Shown here piece by piece: positions 8,251-17,514 of a DNA stretch of 64,000 nt (position 1 is the first letter of the stretch; the number at the start of each line of letters is the position of its first letter). The stretch comes from Dyella japonica DSM 16301 (GTDB taxonomy: Bacteria > Pseudomonadota > Gammaproteobacteria > Xanthomonadales > Rhodanobacteraceae): NCBI RefSeq assembly GCF_001010355.1, contig NZ_JPLA01000001.1, positions 1 to 64,000 on the forward strand. Reading direction: 5' to 3'. The notes beneath the pieces were generated by a model that was not told the origin of the DNA, ran no database searches, and saw only the letters and a program-made list of their open reading frames with translations. The position numbers were made by a program, and so were the translations under genes.

Positions 8251-10665
8251 TCATGCATCCGCCTGCGCGCCGAAGCTCGGCGGTCGGTCCGCCAGCGCTG
8301 CGCCAAACGCCGGGTTGGGCTGGTCGCTCATCTGGAATAGCAAGGTGCCACCGGCAGTCAGCTCGGCATGCGTGATCCAGCTCTTGGTCCACGGCTTGCC
8401 GTTCCAGCTCACCGACTGGATATACGGACGGCCCTTGCCATTGCCCTGGGTCTGCACGATCAGTCGCTTGCCGCCAGCCAGCTGGACTTCGGCACGCTCC
8501 AGCAGCGGGCTGCCGAAGACGTAGTGCGTGCTCACCGGATCCACGGCGTACAGGCCGAGCGCGCTCATCACATACCAGGCGCTCATCTGGCCGCAATCCT
8601 CGTTGCCGGGCAGGCCGTCAGGGTCGGGCAGATACATCGTTTCCAGCAGCATGCGCACGCGCGCCTGGGTCTTGTGGTGGGCACCGGTGTACGCGTAGAG
8701 GTAGGGCATGTGGTGGCCCGGCTCATTGCCGAAGGCGAACTGGCCGACCATGCCGGCGATATCCGGCGGTGCGTCCGCCGGCAATTCGGAATCGGTGGTG
8801 AAGAGCTGGTCCAGTTTCTGCTCGAAGGCCCTGGCGCCACCGAACATCGCCATGTAGGTGTAGACGTCGTGCTGGTTGAGGAAGGTCGCCTGCCACGCAT
8901 TGGATTCGGTGAAGTCGCGCCACTTCGCCGAATGCCCGATGGCGCGCGGATCGAACGGCTCCAGCCATTTGCCGTCGCTGCCGCGCGGACGCGCGAAGTT
9001 CACGGCCTTGTCGAACACGTTGCGGTAGTTCTGCGAACGCGCCTTGAGCGCAACGGCATCGTCGTGATGGCCGAGCTTCTCCGCGTAGTGCGCCATCACC
9101 CAGTCGTCGTACGCATACTCGAGCGTCTTGCTGACGGCTTCGCTTTCGACATCGCTGGGGATATAGCCGCGCTTGCGATACTCGGGCAGGCCGAAGTAGT
9201 CGTCCTCCATCGCCCGTTTGCGGAACACCGGCCAGGCGGCCGCATAGTCGATGCCGGTGAAGCCCTTGGCTTGCGCCTCGGCGATGACGACTGCCGAGTG
9301 GTAGCCAATCATGCAGACCGTCTCGATGCCCTGCAGCGGCCACACCGGCGGGCCGGCGGGGCTTTCCTGCGCCATGCGCACGAGGCCGTTGACGAGATCG
9401 GGCACGCGCTCGGGTTGGTATAGCGTGAACAGCGGATGCTCGGCGCGATAGGTATCCCACAGCGAGTAGGTGCTGTAGTTGTGCTGGCCCTTGGGCAATT
9501 GATGCACCTTCATGTCCATGCCGCGATAACGGCCGTCCACGTCGCTGAACAGCGTGGGCGCCAGCATGGTGTGATAAAGCGCGCTGTAGAAGGTGCGCCG
9601 GATATCGTCCGACGACGACTCGATGCGGATGCGGCTGAGTTCGCGCTCCCATGAGGCTTCCGCGGTAGCTTGCACGCCATCGAAATCCCAGGCGGGGATC
9701 TCGGTCATCAGGTTGCGCAGGGCGCCTTCGATATCGACGCCGGAGATGCCGACCTTGACCAGCAGCGGTGCGTCATCGAGCTTGTCGTAGAACAGCGCGG
9801 CCTTGAGGTTGGTGCCCTTGGCCTGCGTGGCGCCATCGGTCAGTGCGGTATCGTCGGCGTACAGCGTGCCGCGCTTGAACGGCCGCGAGACCTTCAGCGC
9901 GAAATAGATGTGGCGCCCGTTGGCCCACTGGTGCACGCGCCGCGCACCGACCAGGGTGTCATTGCCCACCAGTTTCAGTTCGGCGTCGGTGACGCTGGCC
10001 GGCTTCTTCGGGTCGTCGTGGAAGCCATGGGCGAAGTCCACCAGCAGATGCGCCTCGCCCGCTTGCTGGAAGGTGTAGCGATGGATGCCGGCGCGTTCCG
10101 TCGCGGTCAGCTCCGCGAGCACGTGGCTGTCCGTCAGTTGCACGCGGTAATAGCCCGGTCGTGCCTGCTCTCCGGTGTAGTGCGATCGATAGCCCTTGAC
10201 GTGGGTCTTGTAGCCCTTGCGCTCGCCACCCTGGCCGGCGTGCACGCCGTCATAGCGCGAGTGGTAGTTGACGCCGTCGTAGTCGCGGTCGCCCGGCTGC
10301 AACAGCACGGGCCCCATGGCGGGCACCACCAGCACATCGAGCATGTCGGCGGCGCCCGTGCCCGACAGATGGGTATGCGAGAAACCCATGATCGAACCGT
10401 CGCCCTGGTGATAGCCCGAGCTGCCGTCCCATTGCGAGTCATTGGTGTCGGGGCTGAGCTGCATCATGCCGAACGGCATCGTGGCGCCGGGATAAGTGTG
10501 GCCGTGGCCGCCCGTACCCACGAACACGTCGACATGTTGCGACACGCTTTCAGCGAGCGCCGTCTTCTTGCCCGCGGCGGCCGGGAACGCCGGCAGCGCG
10601 TTGGCGCCACTACCAAGAACACCTAGTGCGGCCATGCCTTGCAGAAAACGACGACGGCTAACCAT
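8251..10665 (-). CDS. GH92 exo-alpha-mannosidase, Tat-exported
   Basis: The start is ATG 10665, preceded by GAGGAG; this gives 804 residues beginning with a twin-arginine signal (SRRRFLQG, then a hydrophobic stretch to about residue 30). Hallmark GH92 blocks are seen: PFGMMQLSPDTN, GFSHTHLSGTG, the NEPGHHMPYLYAYTG region and the GNEDCGQMSAWYVMSALG block near the C-terminus that carries the catalytic acid/base and calcium-site residues of the family. GH92 enzymes are calcium-dependent inverting exo-alpha-mannosidases acting mainly on alpha-1,2/1,3/1,6 mannose of N-glycans or mannan. It is the last gene of the unit GH2-GH125-GH92, 60 bases after GH125. Periplasmic location is inferred. Confidence 0.94.
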   Translation of the reverse strand: MVSRRRFLQGMAALGVLGSGANALPAFPAAAGKKTALAESVSQHVDVFVGTGGHGHTYPGATMPFGMMQLSPDTNDSQWDGSSGYHQGDGSIMGFSHTHLSGTGAADMLDVLVVPAMGPVLLQPGDRDYDGVNYHSRYDGVHAGQGGERKGYKTHVKGYRSHYTGEQARPGYYRVQLTDSHVLAELTATERAGIHRYTFQQAGEAHLLVDFAHGFHDDPKKPASVTDAELKLVGNDTLVGARRVHQWANGRHIYFALKVSRPFKRGTLYADDTALTDGATQAKGTNLKAALFYDKLDDAPLLVKVGISGVDIEGALRNLMTEIPAWDFDGVQATAEASWERELSRIRIESSSDDIRRTFYSALYHTMLAPTLFSDVDGRYRGMDMKVHQLPKGQHNYSTYSLWDTYRAEHPLFTLYQPERVPDLVNGLVRMAQESPAGPPVWPLQGIETVCMIGYHSAVVIAEAQAKGFTGIDYAAAWPVFRKRAMEDDYFGLPEYRKRGYIPSDVESEAVSKTLEYAYDDWVMAHYAEKLGHHDDAVALKARSQNYRNVFDKAVNFARPRGSDGKWLEPFDPRAIGHSAKWRDFTESNAWQATFLNQHDVYTYMAMFGGARAFEQKLDQLFTTDSELPADAPPDIAGMVGQFAFGNEPGHHMPYLYAYTGAHHKTQARVRMLLETMYLPDPDGLPGNEDCGQMSAWYVMSALGLYAVDPVSTHYVFGSPLLERAEVQLAGGKRLIVQTQGNGKGRPYIQSVSWNGKPWTKSWITHAELTAGGTLLFQMSDQPNPAFGAALADRPPSFGAQADA

Positions 10666-10725
10666 GATCTGACTCCTCAAAGCAAAACGTTGGCCGCGGG
10701 GTCGGCCGGATGGATGGTTGGGTGA

Positions 10726-12165
10726 CTACGCCTTGCGCAGCACCTGCGGATGGCGATCGGCGAGCGTCACGATCAGCTCGCCGAACAAGGTGTTGGCCCA
10801 GGCAAACCACGAGCGCGTGAATTTGGCGGGATCGTCCTGGTCGAAGGCCTCATGCATGAAGCCGGTGCCGGCATGCGTGGCCTTGAGCCAGGCGACACAC
10901 TGGGAAATTTCCGCCGCATCGTTGCTGGTGAAGGCGCGCAGCATGATCGACATCGGCCAGATCATGCGCAGCCCTTCGTGCGGACCGCCGATGCCCGACG
11001 CGGCACGCCCCTGGAAAAAGTAGGGGTTGCGCGTGCTCCACGCCTGCGAGCGCGTGCGCTGATAACGCGCATCGACCTGCGCGCAGGCGCCGAGATAGGG
11101 CAGGGCAAGCAGGCTGGGCACGTTGGCGTCATCCATGAACAGCTGGTTGCCGTAGCCATCGACTTCATACGCCCAGTAGTCGCCTTGCTCGCCATGGATG
11201 ACGCCGTGCGTTTCGGCGGCGCGCTGGATTTCATCGGCCAGCGCGATGCACTCGCCAGCGGTGCTGTCGTCATGACGTATGGCGCGCAACATTTCGGCCA
11301 ATTGGCGCAGGCTCGTTGCAGCGAACAGGTTGCCCGGGATGTTGAAGGGGTAGACCGTCGCATCGTCCGAGGGACGGAACATCGCGTGGATCATGCCGAC
11401 CGGTCGCGTCGGGTTGCCGTAACCCTGCAGGAACTGCGATTCGCTGGGCGTCGGCGAGGTGCGCTGGAAGTGGTACGGTCCCGGGCCATCCTTGCGCTGC
11501 TGCTCGCGGAAGGTCCTGAGCACGATGCGCATGGCGGCGTGCCAGTCATCATCGAAGGGCGCCGTGTCGCCGGTGGCCTTCCAGTAGCCGTGCGCCAAGC
11601 GGATCGGGTAGCACAGCGAATCGATCTCCCATTTGCGCTCGGCCACGCCGGGACGCATGTCGGTGAGGTCGTGCTGCGCCCACTCCAGGTTCGACTTCGC
11701 GCCCGGGTCGGGCATGAAGGCATTGGCATAGGGATCGATGCTGATGCACAGCGCATGGCGATGGATCAGCCCGCGAAACAGCTGCTGCAAGGCCTTGTCC
11801 TGACTGGCCAGCTGCACATAGGGCCACACCTGCGCCGAGGAATCGCGCATCCACATGGCGTCGATGTCGCCGGTGACCACGAAGGTATCGGGCTTGCCGC
11901 GCAGCGTGCCCACCTGGACGGTGGTGTCGAGCGTGTTCGGGAAACAGTTCTCGAACAGCCACGCCAGTTCGGGATCGCCGATGCGCGCCTTGGTGGTGGC
12001 GATCAGCTTTTCAACGGCGGCGCTGGTGAACTTGCGTTGGCTCACCGGCGGACGCTTGCTTGCGAAGACAGTCTTGCTGGCGCCAGCCAGGACACTGTTC
12101 GACAGCAGGGCTGCTGCCGGCGCCATCGCCATCCATTTGAGCAGGTCGCGTCGCGTGGTCCTCAT
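10726..12165 (-). CDS. GH125 exo-alpha-1,6-mannosidase, Tat-exported
   Basis: The 479-residue protein has an N-terminal Tat motif (TRRDLLK, residues 4-10) and a hydrophobic stretch, followed by a full GH125 domain. The signature TGDIDAMWMRDSSAQVWPY (about residues 97-115) is nearly diagnostic; the later blocks QDDPAKFTR-SWFAWANTLFGEL also fit. Characterised GH125 enzymes are metal-independent, inverting exo-alpha-1,6-mannosidases working on N-glycan core mannose. The start overlaps the stop of the beta-mannosidase gene by an ATGA junction, indicating translational coupling. With GH92 it would remove the alpha-mannose branches, leaving the beta-mannose for the GH2 enzyme. Confidence 0.94.
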   Translation of the reverse strand: MRTTRRDLLKWMAMAPAAALLSNSVLAGASKTVFASKRPPVSQRKFTSAAVEKLIATTKARIGDPELAWLFENCFPNTLDTTVQVGTLRGKPDTFVVTGDIDAMWMRDSSAQVWPYVQLASQDKALQQLFRGLIHRHALCISIDPYANAFMPDPGAKSNLEWAQHDLTDMRPGVAERKWEIDSLCYPIRLAHGYWKATGDTAPFDDDWHAAMRIVLRTFREQQRKDGPGPYHFQRTSPTPSESQFLQGYGNPTRPVGMIHAMFRPSDDATVYPFNIPGNLFAATSLRQLAEMLRAIRHDDSTAGECIALADEIQRAAETHGVIHGEQGDYWAYEVDGYGNQLFMDDANVPSLLALPYLGACAQVDARYQRTRSQAWSTRNPYFFQGRAASGIGGPHEGLRMIWPMSIMLRAFTSNDAAEISQCVAWLKATHAGTGFMHEAFDQDDPAKFTRSWFAWANTLFGELIVTLADRHPQVLRKA

Positions 12166-14804
12166 GGCTTGGCCTGCGCCTGCACGGCGTCGACCAGCGA
12201 GGTCAGCTTGAGCGCTGCCTTCAGTTGCGCCGCGCCCGCCGTACTCGTGATGGTGATGTCGATGTGCTCGCCAGGCAGCAAGTCAAACGCATTGTCGGAA
12301 AGCGTGGCGTCGATATTGCCGAAATCCAGCCAGACGCCACGCGCCAGCTGTTTGGCCCGAACGGTGACCACGAGGTCGTTGCCGGCCTGGTGCCAGTCTG
12401 CCGTGAGGCCGGGCTGAGCCAGCGCCAAGGTCTTTGCCAGTCCGAAATAGAGCAGGTGGTGGGCAATCACCTCGCCGTTCTCGATCACGTCGAAGGAGGC
12501 GACGCTGTGTGCCGGGCTCGCCCCGTGCAGCAGGTCCACATCGCTGAAGTCACCAACCGCAATGCTGCTGAGCGCGGCAGCGTCCACTGGCTTGCTGCTT
12601 TCGCTCAGGCGTTTGCCTGCCATGTCGTAGAGACGCGTGCGCAGCACAGCCTTGAACGGCGCCGTGCGATCGGAGACGAGATGGACCGTGGTGTGGCCGT
12701 CACGACGAATCGGCACCACATCCACCGGCGCGTAGAAGCGCCTGGCGTGGTACTGCAGCGCCTTCCAGCGACCGAAATAGTCGAGGCTGGACCAGGACGG
12801 GCCCGGCCACACATCGTTGAGCTGCCAGTAGAGCGAGCCCATGCTCTGCGGCCGCGCACTGCGCAGATGCTCGGCGGCCAACTCGATGCCCTCGGCCTGC
12901 ATCAGCTGGCTGAGATAGACGAACGAAGCAAAGTCCCTCGGTTCGCCGTAGTTGCCGCGGATATAGAGCAGCAGGCGGTCGTTGCCATTGCCGTTGGCAA
13001 ACTTCTGGTGCGCGCGCATCACCGGCGAGTTCGGCGTCATGTCGGCGGGCGTGGCGAAGCTTTCGATGGTGGCCATCACCGGGAACGACTGCAGGCCGTA
13101 TTCGGACTGGAAGCGCGGCGCGACATCCAGGTAGTGCTCGATCGGCTCGGAGCCCGACCACACTTTCCAGTAGTGGTAGTCGCCATCGTTGAGCACGTTG
13201 GCTTCGCCATCGAAATCGGTGCTGGGCGAGCTGGCCCAGTACGGCACGTCGGCATCGTTGGCTTTCACCACCTCGCGCAGCGTGCTGCCGAAGAGTTCGC
13301 GCATGCCGTTTTCGATGCGCTGGCGCTCGTCGGTGCTGATGCTCTTCTTGAAATCCTCGCGATCAGGCCAGGACTCCCAGCCCGTCTGCACCTCGTTGTT
13401 GCCACACCACAGCACGATGCTGGGATGGTTGCGCAGGCGGCGCACCTGTTCCACCGCCTCGATCCGCGCGTTCTCGCGGAACGCCGGATCGTAAGGCGTG
13501 ATCGCGCCGCCGAACATGAAGTCCTGCCAGATCATGATGCCCAGCTGGTCGGCCAGGTCGTAGAACGTATCGCTCTGGTAATAGCCGCCGCCCCACATGC
13601 GCAACATGTTCATGTTGGCGTCGCGGGTGGATGTCAGCAGCTTGCGCAGCTGCTCGGGCGTGGTGCGCTCGGGAAAGCTGTCGGTGGGGATGAGGTCGGC
13701 GCCCTTGGCAAAGATCGGCACGCCGTTGACCACGAAGGCGAAGCCGCGACCCCACTGATCACGGTCGCGGCGCAGCTCGACGCTGCGCAAACCGCTGCTG
13801 CGATCGGCGCTGGCGAGTGTGCTGTTGCCACGCTGCACGTCGACATGGAAGCGATAGAGATTCTGCTTGCCGTAGCCCAAGGGCCACCAGCGTTCGGGAT
13901 GGTCGATGGCAAACGGCAGGCGCACAGTGTTGTCGCCTGCCGTGAGCGTGACATCCTGCGCCGTCTCGCCGTGGCTGCCATCCGGCGCCGTCCAGCTCAG
14001 TGCGATGTGCGCAGGACCAGGCTTGCCTGCCTGCAACGAGACTTCTGCCGCAAGGTCCGCCTTGTCCGCGTCTACGTGCGGCTGGGCGATGTGGAAATCC
14101 TCCAGGCGCGCATCGGTCCAGCTTTCCAGACGCACCGGCTGCCAGATGCCGAGCGTGACGAAACGCGGACCCCAATCCCAGCCGTACTGGTAGTTGGCCT
14201 TGCGCACATAGTTGGAGGTCTGCTTGCCCTTGGGCTCATCGCCAAAGGCCGAGTCGAATTCGCCAGGCAAGGCGTAAGGCTGCTTGAGCAACCAGGGCTG
14301 CAGCTTGGCGATAGGCGAATGCAGCTTGACCACCAGCGTATTGCTGCCGGCATGCAGCACGCCCTTCACCGGCACGCGCCAACGACGGAACATATTGCCT
14401 GCGCTCAGCAGCGGCTTGTCATTGACCGTGACGTCGGCAAACGTGTCCAAGCCATCGAACACCAGGTCGACGTGATCCTGCTTCAGCGTGGCGCCATCGA
14501 CGTTGAAGGCGAGGCGATATTCCCAATCGGCCAGGCCGATCCACTGCAGCGTCGCTTCGTTGTCGCGATAGAACGGGTCAGCGATCTTGCCGGCCGTGAG
14601 CAGATCGGTCTGCACGCTGCCTGGTACGTGGGCGCTGGCCCACGCCGATGACTCCGGATGCTTGGCCGCCTGCGGCGTGCCCGGCAGCAGGCGAAACTGC
14701 CACCCTGCATCGAGCGGCGTCACTTGAGTGGCGTGGAGTTGGCTTGCACCAGCGAACAGGAGGCCGGCCAGCAGGCCGAGGGTAGGGCGGGTCAAAGGGG
14801 GCAA
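12162..14804 (-). CDS. GH2 beta-mannosidase, secreted
   Basis: The 880-residue protein has a Sec signal peptide (cleavage near residue 26, HAT-Q) and the beta-mannosidase-type GH2 layout: jelly roll (about 30-220, with the family-typical NYQYGWDWGPRFVTLGIWQPV block), immunoglobulin-like domain, then the TIM barrel. The acid/base Glu is in WCGNNEVQTGW and the nucleophile Glu in FQSEYGLQSFP. The assigned start is a TTG codon at 14804 with GGAG 9 bases upstream; no in-frame ATG lies near the signal peptide, and a second TTG at 14795 is possible. It would cleave the Man-beta-1,4-GlcNAc bond at the N-glycan core. It overlaps GH125 by 4 bases and lies 100 bases after the IclR gene on the same strand. 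Confidence 0.92.
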   Translation of the reverse strand: MPPLTRPTLGLLAGLLFAGASQLHATQVTPLDAGWQFRLLPGTPQAAKHPESSAWASAHVPGSVQTDLLTAGKIADPFYRDNEATLQWIGLADWEYRLAFNVDGATLKQDHVDLVFDGLDTFADVTVNDKPLLSAGNMFRRWRVPVKGVLHAGSNTLVVKLHSPIAKLQPWLLKQPYALPGEFDSAFGDEPKGKQTSNYVRKANYQYGWDWGPRFVTLGIWQPVRLESWTDARLEDFHIAQPHVDADKADLAAEVSLQAGKPGPAHIALSWTAPDGSHGETAQDVTLTAGDNTVRLPFAIDHPERWWPLGYGKQNLYRFHVDVQRGNSTLASADRSSGLRSVELRRDRDQWGRGFAFVVNGVPIFAKGADLIPTDSFPERTTPEQLRKLLTSTRDANMNMLRMWGGGYYQSDTFYDLADQLGIMIWQDFMFGGAITPYDPAFRENARIEAVEQVRRLRNHPSIVLWCGNNEVQTGWESWPDREDFKKSISTDERQRIENGMRELFGSTLREVVKANDADVPYWASSPSTDFDGEANVLNDGDYHYWKVWSGSEPIEHYLDVAPRFQSEYGLQSFPVMATIESFATPADMTPNSPVMRAHQKFANGNGNDRLLLYIRGNYGEPRDFASFVYLSQLMQAEGIELAAEHLRSARPQSMGSLYWQLNDVWPGPSWSSLDYFGRWKALQYHARRFYAPVDVVPIRRDGHTTVHLVSDRTAPFKAVLRTRLYDMAGKRLSESSKPVDAAALSSIAVGDFSDVDLLHGASPAHSVASFDVIENGEVIAHHLLYFGLAKTLALAQPGLTADWHQAGNDLVVTVRAKQLARGVWLDFGNIDATLSDNAFDLLPGEHIDITITSTAGAAQLKAALKLTSLVDAVQAQAKP

Positions 14805-14904
14805 GGCAAAGCGCTCCGCATCGTCGTGGTTGGCACGTCGGCCGTCCGAACCGGCCGGCGTTGCAGGAAGGCGAGGCTTCCCGGCAACGGCATGGGGTGA
14901 GGGG

Positions 14905-15684
14905 TCAGTTGTCCAGCGAGGCCGTGGAACGATGATCCAGTTCGCCGGACACTTCGTTTGCCGCCTCGATCAGCAGCTTGGTGGTGGTCGCCATGGTCAT
15001 CGAAGAGCCGCGCCGCTCGATGAAGGGGATGGTGATCGCGCAGATGGCCCGATCATGCTGCATCACCGGTGCGGAAATATCGGTCACGCCATCGACTACC
15101 TGGCTGGCGATGGTGGCAACACCGGCGGTGCGGATCTCGCGGATCGCTTTTTCGATCGGCGGACGTCGCAGCTGCGGTTCGTGCTCGATCATCATGCCGA
15201 ACCAGCGCTCGCGCGTGGCGTCGTCCTGCCAGGCCAGCAGCACGTGGCCCGACGCGGAGTGGGAGATCGGGCGGCGATGACCCACGCGCACCACCAGGCC
15301 GATTTCACCCGGCGGATCGACGCGCGCGATGACAACGATCTGCTCCTGCGACGGGACCACCAGATGGCACGACTGGTCGATGTCATCCGAGAGTCGATGC
15401 ATGATCGGCAGGGCGGTCTCCACCAGGCTCTTCACCGGCGGTTGTTCCATCCCTAAGCGGAACAGTCGCGGCGTGAGCGAGTAGCGGCCTTCGCCATCGG
15501 GGCGGCTGATGTAGTCGCGCTCTTCCAGCACCTGGAGCATGCGGAAGATCTCGCCGCGCGAACGGCCGACGCCTTCGGAGATCTCCGCGATGGTCAGCGG
15601 TGCGACGGCGCGCGCGAGCAGTTCAAGGATGTCCAATCCCTTGTCGAGGGCGGGCGCGCGATATTTGGGAGACTCTGCTGACAT
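14905..15684 (-). CDS. IclR-family transcriptional regulator, probable regulator of fucose/N-glycan genes
   Basis: Starting at ATG 15684 gives 259 residues; two upstream ATGs (15714, 15723) are possible but lack Shine-Dalgarno sequences. The N-terminal winged helix-turn-helix (about residues 8-70: ALDKGLDILELLA, TIAEISEGVGRSRGEIFRMLQVLEERDYI) is followed by the IclR effector-binding domain (about 85-250), including the conserved HSASGHVLLAW block. Members of the family bind small metabolites and act as repressors or activators. The gene is divergent from fucP, and the intergenic region holds a palindrome that recurs before the fucose/glk operons and the TonB receptor. The natural effector is probably L-fucose or a catabolite of it (inference). 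Confidence 0.9.
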   Translation of the reverse strand: MSAESPKYRAPALDKGLDILELLARAVAPLTIAEISEGVGRSRGEIFRMLQVLEERDYISRPDGEGRYSLTPRLFRLGMEQPPVKSLVETALPIMHRLSDDIDQSCHLVVPSQEQIVVIARVDPPGEIGLVVRVGHRRPISHSASGHVLLAWQDDATRERWFGMMIEHEPQLRRPPIEKAIREIRTAGVATIASQVVDGVTDISAPVMQHDRAICAITIPFIERRGSSMTMATTTKLLIEAANEVSGELDHRSTASLDN

Positions 15685-15778
15685 AAGCGTCCATGGTATT
15701 GAGTGGCTTGTCATGCAGACCATGGGCAGGTGTTTGAGGAGACCCCGCGCCCCGCCATGCTGCGCCGCAACTTGTGGT

Positions 15779-15809
15779 ACATATAAACTATAAGTTCATA
15801 TTTGCACAA
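15779..15809. promoter_or_regulatory. Candidate IclR operator 1 with promoter, between iclR and fucP
   Basis: ATATAAACT (15781-15789), ATA, AGTTCATAT (15793-15801) form a dyad with one mismatch. Read on the minus strand the region gives CAAATATGAACT, a 12-mer found identically at 37454-37465 before the TonB receptor. On the minus strand it also sits between TTGTGC (15804-15809) and TATATG (15780-15785), an 18-base spacer, a plausible promoter for iclR and the mannosidase genes. The same hexamers and spacing occur at 23672-23701. Confidence 0.65.
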
Positions 15810-15865
15810 TTGTTGCGCCCTGGGCAGATGGGCGGACACTCGCCAACGGCCGGAGGATGACATCT

Positions 15866-17167
15866 ATGCACCCACAAGCCGCGCCGAACACGGCGGGTGG
15901 TCGCTTTCGGGAGAGGGTCCCGCTTTTGCCCCTGGTCTTGATCGTAAGTCTTTTCTTTCTCTGGGGTGTGGCCAACAACCTCAACGATGTGTTGGTGGCG
16001 CAGTTCAAGAAGACCTTTACGCTGACAGACTTCCAGGCGGCGCTCGTGCAGGGCGCGTTCTACCTGGGGTACTTCGTCGTCGCGCTGCCCGCCGGTGCCT
16101 ATATGCGGCGCTACGGCTACAAGTCGGCGGTGGTGCTGGGCCTGTGCCTGTATGGCGCGGGAGCCCTGCTGTTCTGGCCGGCCGCGGCGCTGGCGACGTA
16201 TGGGATGTTTCTTGCGGCGCTGTTCGTGATCGCCTGCGGGCTGGCCTTTCTTGAAACCTCGGCCAACCCCTATGTCACCTTGCTCGGCCCTGCCTCATCG
16301 GCCGCCGCGCGCCTCAATCTGGCGCAGGCGTTCAATCCGCTGGGCTCGATCGCCGGCGTGCTGATCGGCCAGCAATTCATCTTTACCGGTGTGCAGCACA
16401 CGCCCGCAGAACTCGCCGCGATGACTGCAGATGCGAGGGAGGCCTTCATGAAGAGTGAAGCCGCCGCCGTGCAGATGCCTTATCTGGTCATCGGCCTGGG
16501 CGTGATCTTCTGGGCCGTGTTGATCCTCATGACGCGATTTCCGGCAGTGGCCTTGCGCAAGGAGGGCGCCGCGATCGAGCGGGGCGTGCTGAGGCACTTG
16601 TTGCGTGACGGCAGGTTCCTGGGTGCCGTGGCTGCGCAGTTCTTCTATGTGGGCGCACAGGTTGCCGTCTTCAGCCATTTGATCCGCTATGCCGAGGCCG
16701 CGATGCCGGGCACGGCGGACAAGACGGCAGCGACCTACGTCACTGCCGGCCTGGTCTGCTTCATGGTGGGCCGTTTTGCAGGAGCGGTGCTGATGAAGCG
16801 CCTGAAGGCGGCGCGTGTACTGGCGGTATTCGCGCTGGCCAACGTGCTGCTGATGGCCATGGCAGCCCTGGCGCCGGGACGCGGGGGCGTTTATGCCGTG
16901 GTGGCGTCGAGCTTCTTCATGTCGGTGATGTATCCGACCATCTTCGCGCTGGGCGTGGAAGGCAGGAGCGACGATGAGCGCAAGTTCGGCGCGGCCCTGC
17001 TGGTGATGGCCATTGTTGGCGGCGCAGTGCTGACGGCGACCATGGGCGTGGTGTCGGACCGGATCGGCATCGCGCATGCCATGCTGGTTCCCGCCGTGTG
17101 TTTTGTGGCGATTTTCCTGTTCGCGCAACAGCATTGGCAGCGGGCCATGGCGAGCGTGCCGGCATGA
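15866..17167 (+). CDS. fucP: L-fucose permease (MFS, FucP family)
   Basis: ATG 15866 lies 9 bases after GGAGG (15852-15856) and is preferred over ATG 15857, which abuts that sequence. The 433-residue protein has twelve predicted membrane helices and FucP-type features: FFLWGVANNLNDVLVAQF in helix 1, FYLGYFVVALPAG in helix 2 and FLETSANPYVTLLGP in helix 4, including the acidic residue and Asn used for fucose/H+ symport in the family. It would carry L-fucose released in the periplasm into the cytoplasm. It is translationally coupled to the mutarotase (ATGA overlap) and is divergent from iclR with a candidate operator between. Confidence 0.93.
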   Translation: MHPQAAPNTAGGRFRERVPLLPLVLIVSLFFLWGVANNLNDVLVAQFKKTFTLTDFQAALVQGAFYLGYFVVALPAGAYMRRYGYKSAVVLGLCLYGAGALLFWPAAALATYGMFLAALFVIACGLAFLETSANPYVTLLGPASSAAARLNLAQAFNPLGSIAGVLIGQQFIFTGVQHTPAELAAMTADAREAFMKSEAAAVQMPYLVIGLGVIFWAVLILMTRFPAVALRKEGAAIERGVLRHLLRDGRFLGAVAAQFFYVGAQVAVFSHLIRYAEAAMPGTADKTAATYVTAGLVCFMVGRFAGAVLMKRLKAARVLAVFALANVLLMAMAALAPGRGGVYAVVASSFFMSVMYPTIFALGVEGRSDDERKFGAALLVMAIVGGAVLTATMGVVSDRIGIAHAMLVPAVCFVAIFLFAQQHWQRAMASVPA

Positions 17168-17514
17168 GCTGGCAATGCCTGGCGCTGGACCTGCGCGACG
17201 ATCCGGCGCTGATCGCCGAATACGAGCACTGGCATCGCCGTGAAAATATCTGGCCGGAGATTGTCGCCTCGATTCGCGCATCAGGCATCGAAGACATGCA
17301 GATCTTCCGCACCGGCACGCGCCTGGTGATGCTGATGCGGGTGGCGCTTGATTTCGATGCCCAGGCCAAGGCCCTTGCCGATGCGGCCAGCGAGCGTGTG
17401 CAGGCGTGGGAAGCGCTTATGTCGACGTTCCAGCAGCCGCTGCCCTGGGCGGGCGCAGGGCAGAAGTGGGTGCCGATGCAGCGGATCTTCGATCTGGCCG
17501 AATGCGTCGCCTGA
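17164..17514 (+). CDS. Sugar mutarotase of the RhaM (L-rhamnose mutarotase) family, probably acting on L-fucose
   Basis: ATG 17164 overlaps the fucP stop (ATGA), giving 116 residues. The sequence matches the RhaM/DUF718 small alpha/beta fold: an early Leu-Asp-Leu strand, EYEHWHRRENIWPEI with the catalytic-type His, a central GIEDMQIFRTGTRLVMLM strand pair and a C-terminal W-P-MQRIFDL. Members interconvert alpha and beta anomers of 6-deoxyhexoses. Position between fucose permease and fucose catabolic genes argues for L-fucose rather than rhamnose as substrate (inference). Its stop codon abuts the stop of the convergent L-lactate dehydrogenase gene with no spacing at all. Confidence 0.88.
   Translation: MSWQCLALDLRDDPALIAEYEHWHRRENIWPEIVASIRASGIEDMQIFRTGTRLVMLMRVALDFDAQAKALADAASERVQAWEALMSTFQQPLPWAGAGQKWVPMQRIFDLAECVA

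Noticed and set aside
12225-14651. 808-codon plus-strand ORF opposite the GH2 beta-mannosidase
   Set aside because: No Shine-Dalgarno or motifs; the antisense gene has full GH2 catalytic blocks. High GC produces long shadow frames here.
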